A stretch of 64,000 bases of DNA from JACCWM01 sp040393065. GTDB lineage: Bacteria; Myxococcota_A; Bradymonadia; Bradymonadales; Bradymonadaceae. The translations under genes and the position numbers were made by a program. The stretch covers positions 4,292-68,291 of the forward strand of contig JBEBUW010000011.1 in the NCBI GenBank assembly GCA_040393065.1. The letters are read 5' to 3'. Positions 18,416 to 27,803 of the stretch are shown in pieces. The number at the start of each line of letters is the position of its first letter. The first letter of the stretch is position 1. Below the pieces are notes generated by a model, which ran no database searches, was not told the DNA's origin, and saw nothing but the letters and a program-made list of their open reading frames with translations.

Positions 18416-19219
18416 ATGACGAGTCTTTCGCGTAGTCGGATTGCGTTGGTGGGGGCCGGTGGCCGGATGGGGCGCTCGATTGTGGAGAATCTGGGGGATT
18501 TTCCGCATCTGGAGCTGGGTGCAGCGTTGGTGGCGGCCGGCAGCCCTGAGGAGGGGGCTGTGCTGGGCAAGAGCGCGGACGGAGATGTGGTGGGCAGCTC
18601 GGATCTGGAGGCGGCGCTCCAGGGCTGTGATCTGGTGATTGATTTTTCGGGGCCGGCGGGTTGCGTGGCGGCAGCCGAGGCGGCGGCTGCGCGTGGATTG
18701 CCGTTTGTGAGTGGAACAACCGGGCTTGGGCCAGAGGATGTGGCCAGGTTGCGGGCGTTGAGCGAGCGGACGGCGGTGCTGCTGGCTGCAAATTTTTCGG
18801 TCGGCGTGACGGTGCTAGAGCAACTTGTGGAGCTTGCGGCCCGGGCGGCGGGAGGGGATTTTGATGTGGAGGTTTTTGAGGCGCATCATCGTCGCAAAGT
18901 AGATGCACCGAGCGGCACGGCGCTGGCGCTGGGGCGTGCGGCGGCGCGTGGTCGTGAGGTGGCGTTGGAAGATGTGGGGCGGTTTGAGCGGTACGGGCAG
19001 ACCGGAGCGCGCACGGACGCGGAGATTGGATTCAGTGTGGTGCGTGGCGGCGACATTGTCGGGGAACACACGGTGTTTTTGTGTGGGGCCGGCGAGAGAC
19101 TGGAGCTGACGCATCGGGCGACGGACCGCGGGATTTTTGCGCGTGGTGCGCTGCGCGCGGCCGGCTGGATGGTTGGTAGAGAACCGGGCTGGTATGCGAT
19201 GCGGGATGTTTTGTTCTGA
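18416..19219 (+). CDS. dapB: 4-hydroxy-tetrahydrodipicolinate reductase
   Basis: NAD(P)H-dependent reduction following DapA. The 267-residue protein has the dinucleotide loop VGAGGRMGRSI, the loop VSGTTGLGPEDVARL, the catalytic block EAHHRRKVDAPSGTAL (His/His/Lys) and the tetramer strand VVRGGDIVGEHTVFL. Spacing of 6 bases from dapA indicates one operon. Downstream is a non-coding repeat block at about 19253-19348. Confidence 0.96.
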   Translation: MTSLSRSRIALVGAGGRMGRSIVENLGDFPHLELGAALVAAGSPEEGAVLGKSADGDVVGSSDLEAALQGCDLVIDFSGPAGCVAAAEAAAARGLPFVSGTTGLGPEDVARLRALSERTAVLLAANFSVGVTVLEQLVELAARAAGGDFDVEVFEAHHRRKVDAPSGTALALGRAAARGREVALEDVGRFERYGQTGARTDAEIGFSVVRGGDIVGEHTVFLCGAGERLELTHRATDRGIFARGALRAAGWMVGREPGWYAMRDVLF

Positions 19220-19252
19220 GTTTTTTGATTTTTCGGTGTTGTGAAGAGAGGG

Positions 19253-19348
19253 GGTGGGTGTTGTGCGACGTCCCCACCCGTCGGCTGACGCCGAGGGCTA
19301 AAACGACCGGCGGTGCTCCGCTGAAGCTGACGCTTCGCTGCGCGCGGT
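19253..19348. repeat. Dispersed hairpin-mosaic repeat
   Basis: It contains a 'gggtgggtgttgtgcgacgt' header, then CCACCCGTCGGCTGACGCCG and a 'gctccgctgaagctgacgcttcgctgcgcg' tail. Header and tail match the arrangement of the blocks at 27735, 55076, 56285 and 58421. It sits between the convergent dapB and helicase genes, with no gene in it. Confidence 0.55.
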
Positions 19349-19372
19349 TGGGGGAGTTGGCCGGGGTTGGTT

Positions 19373-21424
19373 TCAGGCTTCGATGACCCAGTCTTCCCAG
19401 AGGTTGTCGGGGCCGGTGCGTTGTAATTCTTCGATGAAACGAGATTCGCGCAGAACGGTTGTGAAGCGGTCACGGCCGGTGCGCATGATGGGGTGGCAGA
19501 GGTAGAGTTCGGATTTGGCGCGGGTGGCGGCGACGTAGAAGAGGCGTCGTTCTTCCTCGAGCTGAACCGGATCGGTGGCGGCGTTGGATTGGGGAAATTC
19601 GCCGTCGGACATCCAGAGAACAAAGCAGGCGTGCCATTCCAGGCCTTTGGACTGGTGGATGGAGGAGAGGCAGACGAAGTCTTCGGGGCTGTTTTCGGCG
19701 TCGCCGCCCACGCCGACTTCCTGGCCTGCGATGGTGGAGAGCAGGCTGACTTCGCCGAGGAATTCGTCGAGTGTGTTGAACTGGTCGGCGTAATTGGCGA
19801 GTTGGTCGAGGTCGGCCAGGCGGACGGCGGCGTTTTCGTAGTTTTCGAGCAGGTAATTGTGATATTCGCTTTCTAATACGGCGGAAATCATATTGCCGAC
19901 GCTACTTTCGGAGGCGTCTTCTTGCGTGATGTCTTGGGAGGCGGCCTCGTGTTCGTTGCGCATGTTGTGGAGTTGGTTCAGGAGCGCGGATGCGGTTTGC
20001 CAGGAGGTTGAGGCGGCGCCTTTGAGGGTGTTGATCAGGCGCGGATCTGCGGTGGCCTGGAGGGGCTCTTCCTGGCTGCTGATGAAGAGCCAGATGTTCT
20101 CGGCGCTTTTGGGGCCAATGCCGCGCCACTGGCGGGCCAGGCGCATGAATGCGAGTTCGTCTTTGGGGTTGAAGGCGAATCGGAGGTAAGCGAGGACGTC
20201 TTTGATGTGGGCTTGTTCGAAGAAGCGCAGGCCGGAGCGGACGATGAAGGGGATTTTGCTGCGTGTGAGTTCGACCTGGAGTTCGAGCGAGTGGTGATGT
20301 GCGCGGTAGAGGACGGCGATTTCGGAGAGGGGGATGCCTTCGTCCATGAGGTCTTCGATGCGCTGGGCGACGAACTGGGCTTGCTGGCTGGCGTCGCGCA
20401 AGCGGACGTGTGCGGGGAGGGGGCCGGGCGGGCGAACGGCCTGGAGGGCTTTTTTGAACTGGCGTGTGTTGTGGGCGATGGAGCGGTTTGCGAGCTCGAG
20501 GATCTGGGGTGTGGAGCGGTAGTTGATTTCGAGTTTGAATTGTTTGCAGTCGGGGTGTCGTGAGGGGAATTCGAGGATGTTGCGGTAGTCGGCCCCGCGG
20601 AAGGCGTAGATGGACTGGCTGTCGTCGCCGACGACCATGAGGTTTTTGTGGACGGAGGACATGTAGTCGACGATGCGGCCCTGGATGTGGTTGGTGTCCT
20701 GGTATTCGTCGACGAGAATGTGCTCGAACTGGGAGGCGTAGTGGGTGCGCAGGTCTTCGTGGTCGCGCATGATTTTGAGCCAGTTGAGCAAGAGATCGTC
20801 AAAGTCCATCAAGCCCATTTCGAGTTTGCGGGTCTGGTAGAGCACGAAAACCTGGCGGATGTTGGCGGCTACAGGCGTGAAGTAGGGGTACTGGTCAAGG
20901 AGAACTTGTTCGACTTTGAGCTGGGTGTTGATGCAGTAGCTGAGGATGCGTAGGAGGACTTTTTCGCTCGGAAACTGGCGGCTAGCGGTGCGGATGTTGG
21001 CTTCGTTGAGACAGGCTTTCATGAGCGTGACGGTGTCTTCGAAGTCGATGATTGTGTAGTCGCGCGGGTAGCCAAGGCGCGGGGCTTCGCGGCGCAGGAT
21101 GCGGTTGGCGATGCTGTGGAAGGTTCCTCCCCAGAGACGGTCGATGTCGACGTTGAGCAGCGCAGCAGCGCGCGTGGTCATGGCGCGTGCGGCTCGGTTG
21201 GTGAAGGTGAGCAGCAGGATTTTTTCGGGAGGGACGCCGCGCTCCACGAGATAGGCCATGCGGTAGGTGAGGGTGTGTGTTTTGCCGGAGCCCGCGCCGG
21301 CGATGACGAGCAGCGGGCCCGCGCCGGCTTTGACGACGGCGAGCTGTTGTTCGTTGAGGACGCCTTCGAAGTTGAGGCGGTCCGGGGTTTCTTCGCGGGT
21401 GGGTTTCAGGGTGTAGCGCTTCAC
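19373..21424 (-). CDS. UvrD/Rep/PcrA-type superfamily 1 DNA helicase
   Basis: The protein has 683 residues and a GTG start. Helicase motifs appear in order: Q-motif region LNEQQLAVVKAG, Walker A AGAGSGKTHTLTYR (about 40-53), motif Ia LLLTFTNRAAR, Walker B ILVDEYQDTN, motif III VVGDDSQSIYAFRGA, motif IV FKLEINYRST, motif V IHQSKGLEW and motif VI ERRLFYVAATRAK. This is the architecture of 3'-5' repair/replication helicases. It lacks the long C-terminal tail of E. coli UvrD, so I do not choose between UvrD, PcrA and Rep. Confidence 0.92.
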   Translation of the reverse strand: MKRYTLKPTREETPDRLNFEGVLNEQQLAVVKAGAGPLLVIAGAGSGKTHTLTYRMAYLVERGVPPEKILLLTFTNRAARAMTTRAAALLNVDIDRLWGGTFHSIANRILRREAPRLGYPRDYTIIDFEDTVTLMKACLNEANIRTASRQFPSEKVLLRILSYCINTQLKVEQVLLDQYPYFTPVAANIRQVFVLYQTRKLEMGLMDFDDLLLNWLKIMRDHEDLRTHYASQFEHILVDEYQDTNHIQGRIVDYMSSVHKNLMVVGDDSQSIYAFRGADYRNILEFPSRHPDCKQFKLEINYRSTPQILELANRSIAHNTRQFKKALQAVRPPGPLPAHVRLRDASQQAQFVAQRIEDLMDEGIPLSEIAVLYRAHHHSLELQVELTRSKIPFIVRSGLRFFEQAHIKDVLAYLRFAFNPKDELAFMRLARQWRGIGPKSAENIWLFISSQEEPLQATADPRLINTLKGAASTSWQTASALLNQLHNMRNEHEAASQDITQEDASESSVGNMISAVLESEYHNYLLENYENAAVRLADLDQLANYADQFNTLDEFLGEVSLLSTIAGQEVGVGGDAENSPEDFVCLSSIHQSKGLEWHACFVLWMSDGEFPQSNAATDPVQLEEERRLFYVAATRAKSELYLCHPIMRTGRDRFTTVLRESRFIEELQRTGPDNLWEDWVIEA

Positions 21425-21792
21425 ACAAACCTCGGGGCAATGGGTGGAGTCGGAGCAAACCGGCAGGGGTGTGCTCGTGGTTTGTTCTCACACGGGAGGC
21501 TGCTCGGTGGCAAGGGCGTGTGTGGCGAGGGCAGAAATGTGGTTTCGACAGGGGATCCGGGGAGGGCAGGGGCTTTTTTTGAAAAAGTTTTTCTGGAACT
21601 CAAGGTGTTGATTTTGCAGGGTTTTGTAGGGGTGCGTGAAAATAGTTCGCGTTTTTTGAAAAAAGTAAGCAACAAAATGGGGTGAAGTCACGAAAACAAT
21701 ACAGTGGCGTTTGCGAGGGTGTGTTCGTGGGCGCTGTAGAAGGGAGTATTGGGGAAGTTTTTATTGATGAAAAATTTTGAGAGGGAATTGCA

Positions 21793-22461
21793 ATGTCTAC
21801 AGTGAAAATGGAAGGAACGAATGTTTATCGCGGATATGAGAATCAGTTTAGTGAAGCTTTGGATGCAAAAAGTCAGATTGCTGAGCATCGCGAGGCGATT
21901 CAAAACGATCCAAATTTAACGGCGGAACAAAAAGAAGCTCAGTTAAAGCATCTGGATCAGCTGGAACAAACAGCTGATCTGGCTCTGGACCTTTCGACGA
22001 AAGGTGGGAAATTCGATACCAATAAGGGCTCAATTGCCGGTGATAAGGATATGGCGGCAATCTTGCATTGCCTGTCAGAACTAAGAGCCGGACTGGAGAA
22101 GTTTGAGGCAACGGTTGGGACAGCGAAAGCGCAGGCATCGTCCGATGTTGATTCGCCTTCTGGTAGCGGTGGAACAGGTGGAACGAAAGCGTCGGATGAC
22201 GATAAAAAGGCGGCACAGAATGAGGCTTATGATGCGAATTTTAAGGGTAAGACTCCGGAAGATCTAGCGAACTGGGCATCTGCGGATCCGCAGGCGTTTT
22301 ATGGTGCGATGAGAGATTTGAGTCCAGAAGATCGTCAGATGACGATGATGATGATGAATCAGTATTTGCAGGACATGAATCAGATGTTCTCGATGATGAG
22401 CAATCTGTCGAAGGCGATGCATGATACTGCGAAGGCATTGATCAGCAATATGCGGGTCTGA
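21793..22461 (+). CDS. Helical, Gly/Ser-linked protein of unknown function, possible secreted substrate
   Basis: The protein has 222 residues and no signal peptide or membrane segment. An N-terminal helical part (residues 15-70, Gln/Glu/Ala-rich) and a Ser/Gly/Thr linker (about 118-135) lead to a C-terminal Met-rich amphipathic helix (MNQYLQDMNQMFSMMSNLS) ending in ALISNMRV. A short linker followed by a C-terminal coiled helix recalls filament or translocator subunits of type III systems. A gene resembling an LcrH/SycD chaperone follows, but no other secretion genes are in the window. The ATG has GAGAGGGAA upstream. Treat the secretion role as a hypothesis. Confidence 0.5.
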   Translation: MSTVKMEGTNVYRGYENQFSEALDAKSQIAEHREAIQNDPNLTAEQKEAQLKHLDQLEQTADLALDLSTKGGKFDTNKGSIAGDKDMAAILHCLSELRAGLEKFEATVGTAKAQASSDVDSPSGSGGTGGTKASDDDKKAAQNEAYDANFKGKTPEDLANWASADPQAFYGAMRDLSPEDRQMTMMMMNQYLQDMNQMFSMMSNLSKAMHDTAKALISNMRV

Positions 22462-22473
22462 GAGATTTGAAAC

Positions 22474-22505
22474 GGGTTGCGAGAAGGTTGCGCAACCCAT
22501 TAGTT
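22474..22505 (+). terminator. Hairpin terminator after the helical protein gene
   Basis: GGGTTGCG (22474-22481) pairs with CGCAACCC (22491-22498) across a 9-base loop, followed by 'attagttttt'. It lies 13 bases past the stop codon. Confidence 0.55.
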
Positions 22506-22591
22506 TTTGCAGTTTTGCAATTTTGCAGACTTGGGGATGTATTACTTTTTTTTATTTATCGGGGAAACGCGCCAATTTAAGGGAGGCTTGC

Positions 22592-23122
22592 ATGAGCGAG
22601 GTTTTGGAGCAGGTTGAGAACGTTGTGGAAGGTGGGGAAATGGGGACGGAAGAGGTCGAAGTTGCGTCGCGGTTTGTGCGTGCGTTTATGAACGGGCAAC
22701 CGATGGCGGAGATTTTCGAGATTCCGGAGTTGTATCTGGAGATGGTGGAGGAGCAGGCATACCAGATGTATAACGTGGGGCAGTATGAAACTGCGGAGAC
22801 GTTGCTGAAAGGTGTGCGCGGGCTCGATCATCATCGGTATTATCCCTACATCCTGCTGGGGGATATTTATTTGCGTCAGAACCGGCTGGAGGATGCGGAA
22901 GTGGCGTTGCAGAAGGCGTATGAGTTGAAGCCGGACGACGTGTGTGTGGTTTTGAAGAACGCGGAGCTGCATGTGCGGCGGGGACGCCAGGCAGAGGGTA
23001 AAAAGATGCTGGAGCAGGTTATTGCGATGGCGGATGACAGCAATGCGCATTACCGGCGTGCTCAGGTATTGTTGGTTGCACTGGGGCGACCCGACAATAC
23101 CGGAAAAGCAGAGAAAGAGTAG
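22592..23122 (+). CDS. TPR protein resembling LcrH/SycD-type secretion chaperones
   Basis: The protein has 176 residues, within the usual length of class II type III secretion chaperones. After an acidic N-terminus come AYQMYNVGQYETAETLLKGV, YILLGDIYLRQNRLEDAEVA and LKNAELHVRRGRQAEGKKML, three tandem TPR motifs in the LcrH order. It is preceded by a segment FMNGQPMAEIFEIP that resembles the family's N-terminal helix. The ATG at 22592 has GGGAGG five bases upstream; a longer upstream frame lacks one. Generic TPR proteins can look alike, so chaperone identity is inferred partly from the neighbouring gene. Confidence 0.5.
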   Translation: MSEVLEQVENVVEGGEMGTEEVEVASRFVRAFMNGQPMAEIFEIPELYLEMVEEQAYQMYNVGQYETAETLLKGVRGLDHHRYYPYILLGDIYLRQNRLEDAEVALQKAYELKPDDVCVVLKNAELHVRRGRQAEGKKMLEQVIAMADDSNAHYRRAQVLLVALGRPDNTGKAEKE

Positions 23123-23161
23123 GAATGCTCTGGTTAAACCAGGGGAGGGCCGCAGCCCGTG

Positions 23162-23190
23162 TTGACATGAAAGGCACATTTCACTACAGC
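23162..23190 (+). promoter_or_regulatory. Candidate promoter for the anchor-D lipoprotein gene
   Basis: A perfect TTGACA (23162-23167), a 17-base spacer and TACAGC (23185-23190) lie about 73 bases before the ATG at 23263. The -10 hexamer is weak. Confidence 0.42.
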
Positions 23191-23262
23191 TAGTAGGTCC
23201 GTGCCAGTTTGCTGACCGGGCTGTTGCATTCCGCCCTTCGAACAGAATGACCAGATTTGAGT

Positions 23263-25326
23263 ATGTTCATGCCTAAAGCGATAATTATTCGTCTTTTGAC
23301 CCTGTTGGGTTTTGTGATCTTTGTTGGTGCTTGTAGTGACGGTGGAGATATTGACAACGTCGATACGTCAGTAATTCAGGTTTCTCCCTCAAGCATTTCA
23401 TTTTCCCAGGTAAGAATTGGGGAGCGGGCCGTCGAGGATTTGTTTATTATGAATCTTTCGGACAACCCGATGCGGATTTTGACGCTGGAGCTGGAATCGC
23501 GAGACGGCGGGACGATCGCAGATTTGAAATTGTTGGATGTGGATGAGAATCCGCTTACAGAGCAGCGTCCGATCACGGTAGAGCCTCGTGGTGAGTACCT
23601 TTTGAAGGTTGAGTACAAGCCGACGAACGAGATTGCCAATCAGGGACGCATTCGCATTCTGGCCAACGATCCGACGTATAACAGAGATAAACCGCTGTTT
23701 GTGAACGTGGATACGCTGGCGAGTCGTCCGCAGCTGGATGTTCGTCCGGGCAGTGTACGGTTTGCGCGTATGCAGCCGGGAGGTCGTTCCGAGCAGACGA
23801 TGGAGGTCATCAATATCGGCTCGGCTCCGCTGATTCTTCATGAAGCGCCGGTTTATACGGGCGGCGAAGATTTCAGCATTGAACTGCCGGAGCGTGACTA
23901 TCCGCTGACGCTGGAGCCGTATGATGGAGACCTGGCTCAGGAATCGCCGGAAAAATATGTCTTGAATGTAAAGGTTGTGTATGTGCCAACGGGTCTGAAT
24001 GCGGACCAGGGCGAAATCGTTCTGGTGTCGAATGATACGCGTGGTGCAGCGGCTGGTTCGGATCGCGGTACGCGCACGGTCGAGGTTCGTGCCAATGCTG
24101 ATGCGCCGTGTATTCTGGTGGACGGCCGGACACGGAATATGGGTCAGGTGCCGATTGGTGGAAGCACGGTCGATCTGGTGACGGTGACCAACTGTGGTAC
24201 GCAGCCGCTTGAAATCAGCGCGATCCGGGTAACGGAGGGCGAGGAGCTGTTTGAACTTCGTCTGGGCGACTGGGCGATTGATACGACGGGTGCTCTGGTA
24301 ACGCCGGTCGTTCTGGCGCCAAATCAGAGCGATAATTTTGGCATCGCCTTTACGCCGTCGCAGCCGGGAGCGGAGCGCGGCAAGGTCGTGATTTCCAGCA
24401 ATGATCAGGTTCAGCCGGAACTCGAAATTGATTTGCTTGCGCGTGGTTCGGATGGAATTTGCCCGATTGCGGATGCGACGGCAACGATCAAAGGTGTTTC
24501 TTCTGCGCCGCGTAAAGAGCTGAGTGCAGTACCGCTTCAGTATATTATTCTGGATGGTCGCTCGAGCTCGGACCCGGATGGCAGCGTGGTTTCCTATGAA
24601 TGGGAAGTCCTGGAGAAGCCGATGGGAACGATTGTGACGCTTGGTAACGTTGGTAACGATACTTCTTTGAATCGTCGTGAGTTCCGTCTGTTTACGGCTG
24701 GAACCTACAAGATTGGTTTGAACGTTATCGACAACGAAGGTTTCCGTTCCTGTGAGCAGTCTGTGGTTACGATTCAGGCCGTTCCTGATCAGAAAGTTCA
24801 TATTGAGCTTACCTGGACGAACCCGGCCGACCCGGATGAAAGCGATGGCATTGGTAGTGACGTCGACCTGCATTTTGTGAAGCTTGGACCCGGGAAGTGG
24901 TTTTTGCCGCCGTACGATATTTATTATAACAACTCCAACGCTGGTAAGGACGATATCTGGGCGCCGGAGCGTCCGAGTCTTGATATCGACGTTACGACGG
25001 GTGCTGGTCCGGAGAACGTGACGCTGGATAATCCGGATGAGTGTCAGTGGTATGGAATCGGGGTGCATTATTTCCGTCAGCAATTTGGAACGGCGTATGC
25101 AACGATCCGTGTGTATATCAACACTGTGTTGGTATATGAGGCGTTGCACAAACCGATGACAGCCGGCGGCCAGTTCTGGGATGTTGCGCGCATCCACTGG
25201 CAAAATGGTAATGCGACGATTCTTGAGTATGACGAGCTTTACCCGGCGTCTCTGGCTGGCTCGGCCCCGTTTATTACCGATGACATGAAGGCCAGTGGCC
25301 TTTGCACGGCTCAGAATCTTTACTGA
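23263..25326 (+). CDS. Surface lipoprotein with choice-of-anchor-D repeats and PKD-like domain
   Basis: About 687 residues. A signal peptide ends in the lipobox FVGAC. Three ASPM/SPD-2/Hydin (choice-of-anchor-D) domains follow. Each opens like 'SPSSISFSQVRIGERAVEDL', 'RPGSVRFARMQPGGRSEQTM' or 'DGRTRNMGQVPIGGSTVDLV', at about 30, 165 and 290. A PKD/Ig-like domain comes next (about 410-505, LDGRSSSDPDGSVVSYEW). The last 170 residues form a beta domain with GSDVDLHFVKLGPG and YGIGVHYFRQ, like DUF2135/YfaP C-termini. A cell-surface binding role is likely. The exact start (23257 TTG, 23263 or 23269 ATG) is uncertain, with no good ribosome site. Confidence 0.8.
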   Translation: MFMPKAIIIRLLTLLGFVIFVGACSDGGDIDNVDTSVIQVSPSSISFSQVRIGERAVEDLFIMNLSDNPMRILTLELESRDGGTIADLKLLDVDENPLTEQRPITVEPRGEYLLKVEYKPTNEIANQGRIRILANDPTYNRDKPLFVNVDTLASRPQLDVRPGSVRFARMQPGGRSEQTMEVINIGSAPLILHEAPVYTGGEDFSIELPERDYPLTLEPYDGDLAQESPEKYVLNVKVVYVPTGLNADQGEIVLVSNDTRGAAAGSDRGTRTVEVRANADAPCILVDGRTRNMGQVPIGGSTVDLVTVTNCGTQPLEISAIRVTEGEELFELRLGDWAIDTTGALVTPVVLAPNQSDNFGIAFTPSQPGAERGKVVISSNDQVQPELEIDLLARGSDGICPIADATATIKGVSSAPRKELSAVPLQYIILDGRSSSDPDGSVVSYEWEVLEKPMGTIVTLGNVGNDTSLNRREFRLFTAGTYKIGLNVIDNEGFRSCEQSVVTIQAVPDQKVHIELTWTNPADPDESDGIGSDVDLHFVKLGPGKWFLPPYDIYYNNSNAGKDDIWAPERPSLDIDVTTGAGPENVTLDNPDECQWYGIGVHYFRQQFGTAYATIRVYINTVLVYEALHKPMTAGGQFWDVARIHWQNGNATILEYDELYPASLAGSAPFITDDMKASGLCTAQNLY

Positions 25327-25347
25327 GACCTCGTACGATTGAGGAAT

Positions 25348-25376
25348 GTGAGCTACCCTGATGGTGGGTAGCTCAC
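25348..25376 (+). terminator. Strong 11-bp hairpin after the lipoprotein gene
   Basis: GTGAGCTACCC (25348-25358) pairs perfectly with GGGTAGCTCAC (25366-25376) around a 7-base loop, 21 bases past the stop. There is no T-tract, so it may be a transcript-stabilising hairpin rather than an intrinsic terminator. Confidence 0.5.
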
Positions 25377-25450
25377 GTCCCCGAAATCGGTAGCCAGCCT
25401 GGGGGCGCAATGCTCCTGTATGCATCCACCGCTCGATCAGGAAGGACAGT

Positions 25451-27700
25451 ATGCCCGTAACCGAGACGATTTGTCCGGAATGTGGTGAAAAGAGCAGCGA
25501 TCCCACTTGGTGCGATTATTGTGGAGCGGCTCGCAGGCCGAGCCACGACATGGAAGCCACCAGTAGTCCGTGGCTGGGAGTTGATAGCGAATATTCGGCT
25601 TCATTGCGTGGCGAGGCTATCCCCGGATCGGGAACCACATCAGAAGACTTTCAAGTACATTTTCGGCTGACGGAGTTACGTGAGCATTATGCGTCGCGTC
25701 GGGTGTTTTTTGCCTCGGTCACAGATGTGGTCAGCCTGTCGCCTGGATGTTCGGCGGAAACGCTGTCGAGAATGACTGCGTTTTTGAAGTCTCATATCTA
25801 TTTGATCGAAGAAATACAGTCGGCTTCTGAGGGGCATGCAGAGAGTAGGCTCGCGGAGCATCTCAAGGTGTTTGTGCGGCAACCGCTGTTTCGGGGTTAT
25901 CATGGAACGCATCAGATTCTGGTGTACATCGATAATGCCGGCATGACGCTTGAGGAAGTGGTTGATATTTCTCGGCAGCAGCTTTTGTTTCCTCAGGTTC
26001 GGGATGCGTTTCTGGCGGTTCTGGATGCCGTGGAGAAGTTGCACAATGCGGGCTATTTGCATTTGCGGCTGGCGCCCTGGAATGTACGGATTATGGATCC
26101 GGCGGAGTCGGACGGGTTTCCTCGTGAGTTTTTGCAGCAGGCCTTTGCTGAAGAACGGCTTCGGGAAGATCTGGCGCGTACCTATACGGGCCTGGAACTG
26201 GGGGATGATCTGTCGTCGGAGCCGATTTATGATGGTGGGGCGGGCGAACACGGGTTTCAGGAGCGCGGGGCAACACTGATTGAGATCGCTCCGATTTCGG
26301 CTACGCGCGACGACGATTATGGCGCTGGTCTGGGGCAGGGGCATGAAACGGATGTTACGGACGGGGGTATTAGAAGTTCGGCTGAAAGCACATCGTTTGA
26401 GCAGGACATTGATGACGATTTTTATGTCGAGGAAACCTCTATTTCACATGATGCTGCGCGACGAGGCGCGGTTGACGAGGGGCTGACTGCGATCTTTGAT
26501 GATGTGCTCGAGTTTTACCCGCGTGGGATGCAGAACGATGTGGATGCCGTTGTGGTGGGGTTTTCGGCGCCTGAGATGATGGGACGTTCCTACGTGGTGG
26601 TGGATGAGGCGGCTGACGTATTTAGTCTCGGGATGGTGTTGTATTACCTGGTATCCGGGGAAGTGCCGCCGGTTTCAGTGTATACGCGGCATACGCCGGC
26701 TGTGCCTGCGCGAAATTTCCGGCCTTCGTTTCCGCCGGGGTTGCAGGCTGTGATTTCGCGGGCGACGCGTCCCCATCCCCAGGATCGTTATCCGACGTTG
26801 CGTGAGTTTCGGCGGGCGTTTGTTGAGGCGTGCCATGTGATGGAGCAGCGCTCACGAACGAATCGGTATTCGGCGCCGGCGATGCAGCTGGCTTCGGATA
26901 CGCATATTGGAATTGCCAAGAAGCGTCGTAATCCAACGAATCAGGATCATGTTTTTTCGGCGATGGCTGATGACGGATTGTTCGGACTGGTTGTGGTGGC
27001 AGATGGCGTTTCCACAGCGAGTTTTGGGTCCGGCGATCTGGCGAGCGGTGCGCTGGCGAAGGAAGCTGCGCGGGCGTGGGATGATATGTTGCCATCCTAT
27101 CTAATGGATGAGCCGATGGATGACGCGGCGATTATCCAGACGATTCTGACGCGGGCGAATCAGCTGATCGTGGACTATGTGAATACGCATTTTCAGCCGT
27201 TTTATGGCAGTCCGCATGAGGTCATGGGGTCGACGGCGCTGGTGGCCATTATACGACATGGCGTGGTGACGCTGGCGAGTCTGGGCGATAGCAGGGCGTA
27301 TTTGCAGCGTGGAGCCGGGCTGGAACAGCTTACGATTGACCACAATTTGTGGACGTTGAGCATTCTGGAGGGCGTGCCTGCAGATAATGCGCTGGCGATG
27401 CCGCATGGCGATGCGCTGGCGCGTTGCCTGGGGACGTTCCACGTACAGCAGGGACGTCTGGTGGCAGTACCGCCGCAGCCGGATTTCTTCCGGTTTACGG
27501 TGACGCAGGGCGATACAGTTTTGTTGACAACGGACGGGCTGGTGGACTTTGGCGGGGCGAATATGCTGGTAGCCGAAGACAATATCCTGGCCATCCTGTT
27601 ATCAGAGCCCGAGCCTTCGCTTGCCTGTCTGGAAATGATCCTGCTCGCCAATCGTGGCGGCGGCGGCGACAATATCGGGTTGGCGATTGCCCGTTTTTAG
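25451..27700 (+). CDS. Zinc ribbon, pseudokinase and PP2C phosphatase fusion
   Basis: The protein has 749 residues. A zinc ribbon (CPECGEKSSDPTWCDYC, residues 9-25) precedes a kinase-like domain (about 85-460) without the catalytic set. HLRLAPWNVRI stands where HRDLKPEN belongs, no DFG is found, and about 170 acidic residues are inserted before FSAPEMMGRSY and ADVFSLGMVLYYLVSG. The C-terminal PP2C domain (about 478-749) looks intact: NQDHVFSAM, VVVADGVSTASFGSGD, ASLGDSRAYL, VLLTTDGLVDF and GGGDNIGLA hold the metal-binding aspartates. A likely role is a Ser/Thr phosphatase regulated by a dead kinase domain. GAAGGA precedes the ATG. It may oppose kinases such as that at 4990. Confidence 0.85.
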   Translation: MPVTETICPECGEKSSDPTWCDYCGAARRPSHDMEATSSPWLGVDSEYSASLRGEAIPGSGTTSEDFQVHFRLTELREHYASRRVFFASVTDVVSLSPGCSAETLSRMTAFLKSHIYLIEEIQSASEGHAESRLAEHLKVFVRQPLFRGYHGTHQILVYIDNAGMTLEEVVDISRQQLLFPQVRDAFLAVLDAVEKLHNAGYLHLRLAPWNVRIMDPAESDGFPREFLQQAFAEERLREDLARTYTGLELGDDLSSEPIYDGGAGEHGFQERGATLIEIAPISATRDDDYGAGLGQGHETDVTDGGIRSSAESTSFEQDIDDDFYVEETSISHDAARRGAVDEGLTAIFDDVLEFYPRGMQNDVDAVVVGFSAPEMMGRSYVVVDEAADVFSLGMVLYYLVSGEVPPVSVYTRHTPAVPARNFRPSFPPGLQAVISRATRPHPQDRYPTLREFRRAFVEACHVMEQRSRTNRYSAPAMQLASDTHIGIAKKRRNPTNQDHVFSAMADDGLFGLVVVADGVSTASFGSGDLASGALAKEAARAWDDMLPSYLMDEPMDDAAIIQTILTRANQLIVDYVNTHFQPFYGSPHEVMGSTALVAIIRHGVVTLASLGDSRAYLQRGAGLEQLTIDHNLWTLSILEGVPADNALAMPHGDALARCLGTFHVQQGRLVAVPPQPDFFRFTVTQGDTVLLTTDGLVDFGGANMLVAEDNILAILLSEPEPSLACLEMILLANRGGGGDNIGLAIARF

Positions 27701-27734
27701 GCCCGCCGCAGGCGTTGGTTTGTGGATAAGAAAG

Positions 27735-27786
27735 ATTGGGTGGTGCGCGGCGTTTCCACCCGTCGGCTGAGGCCTCGCTGCGCGTG
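27735..27786. repeat. Dispersed hairpin-mosaic repeat, partial
   Basis: GATTGGGTGGTGCGCGGCGT then 'ttccacccgtcggctgaggc' and 'ctcgctgcgcg'. The header also occurs at 56224-56285 and the remainder at 19270. Confidence 0.55.
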
Positions 27787-27803
27787 TGGGCGTTGTGGTT
27801 TGT

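Noticed and set aside
25348..25376. Intrinsic terminator with U-tract
   Set aside because: The stem is perfect but no T-run follows, so it is listed only as a hairpin of uncertain role.
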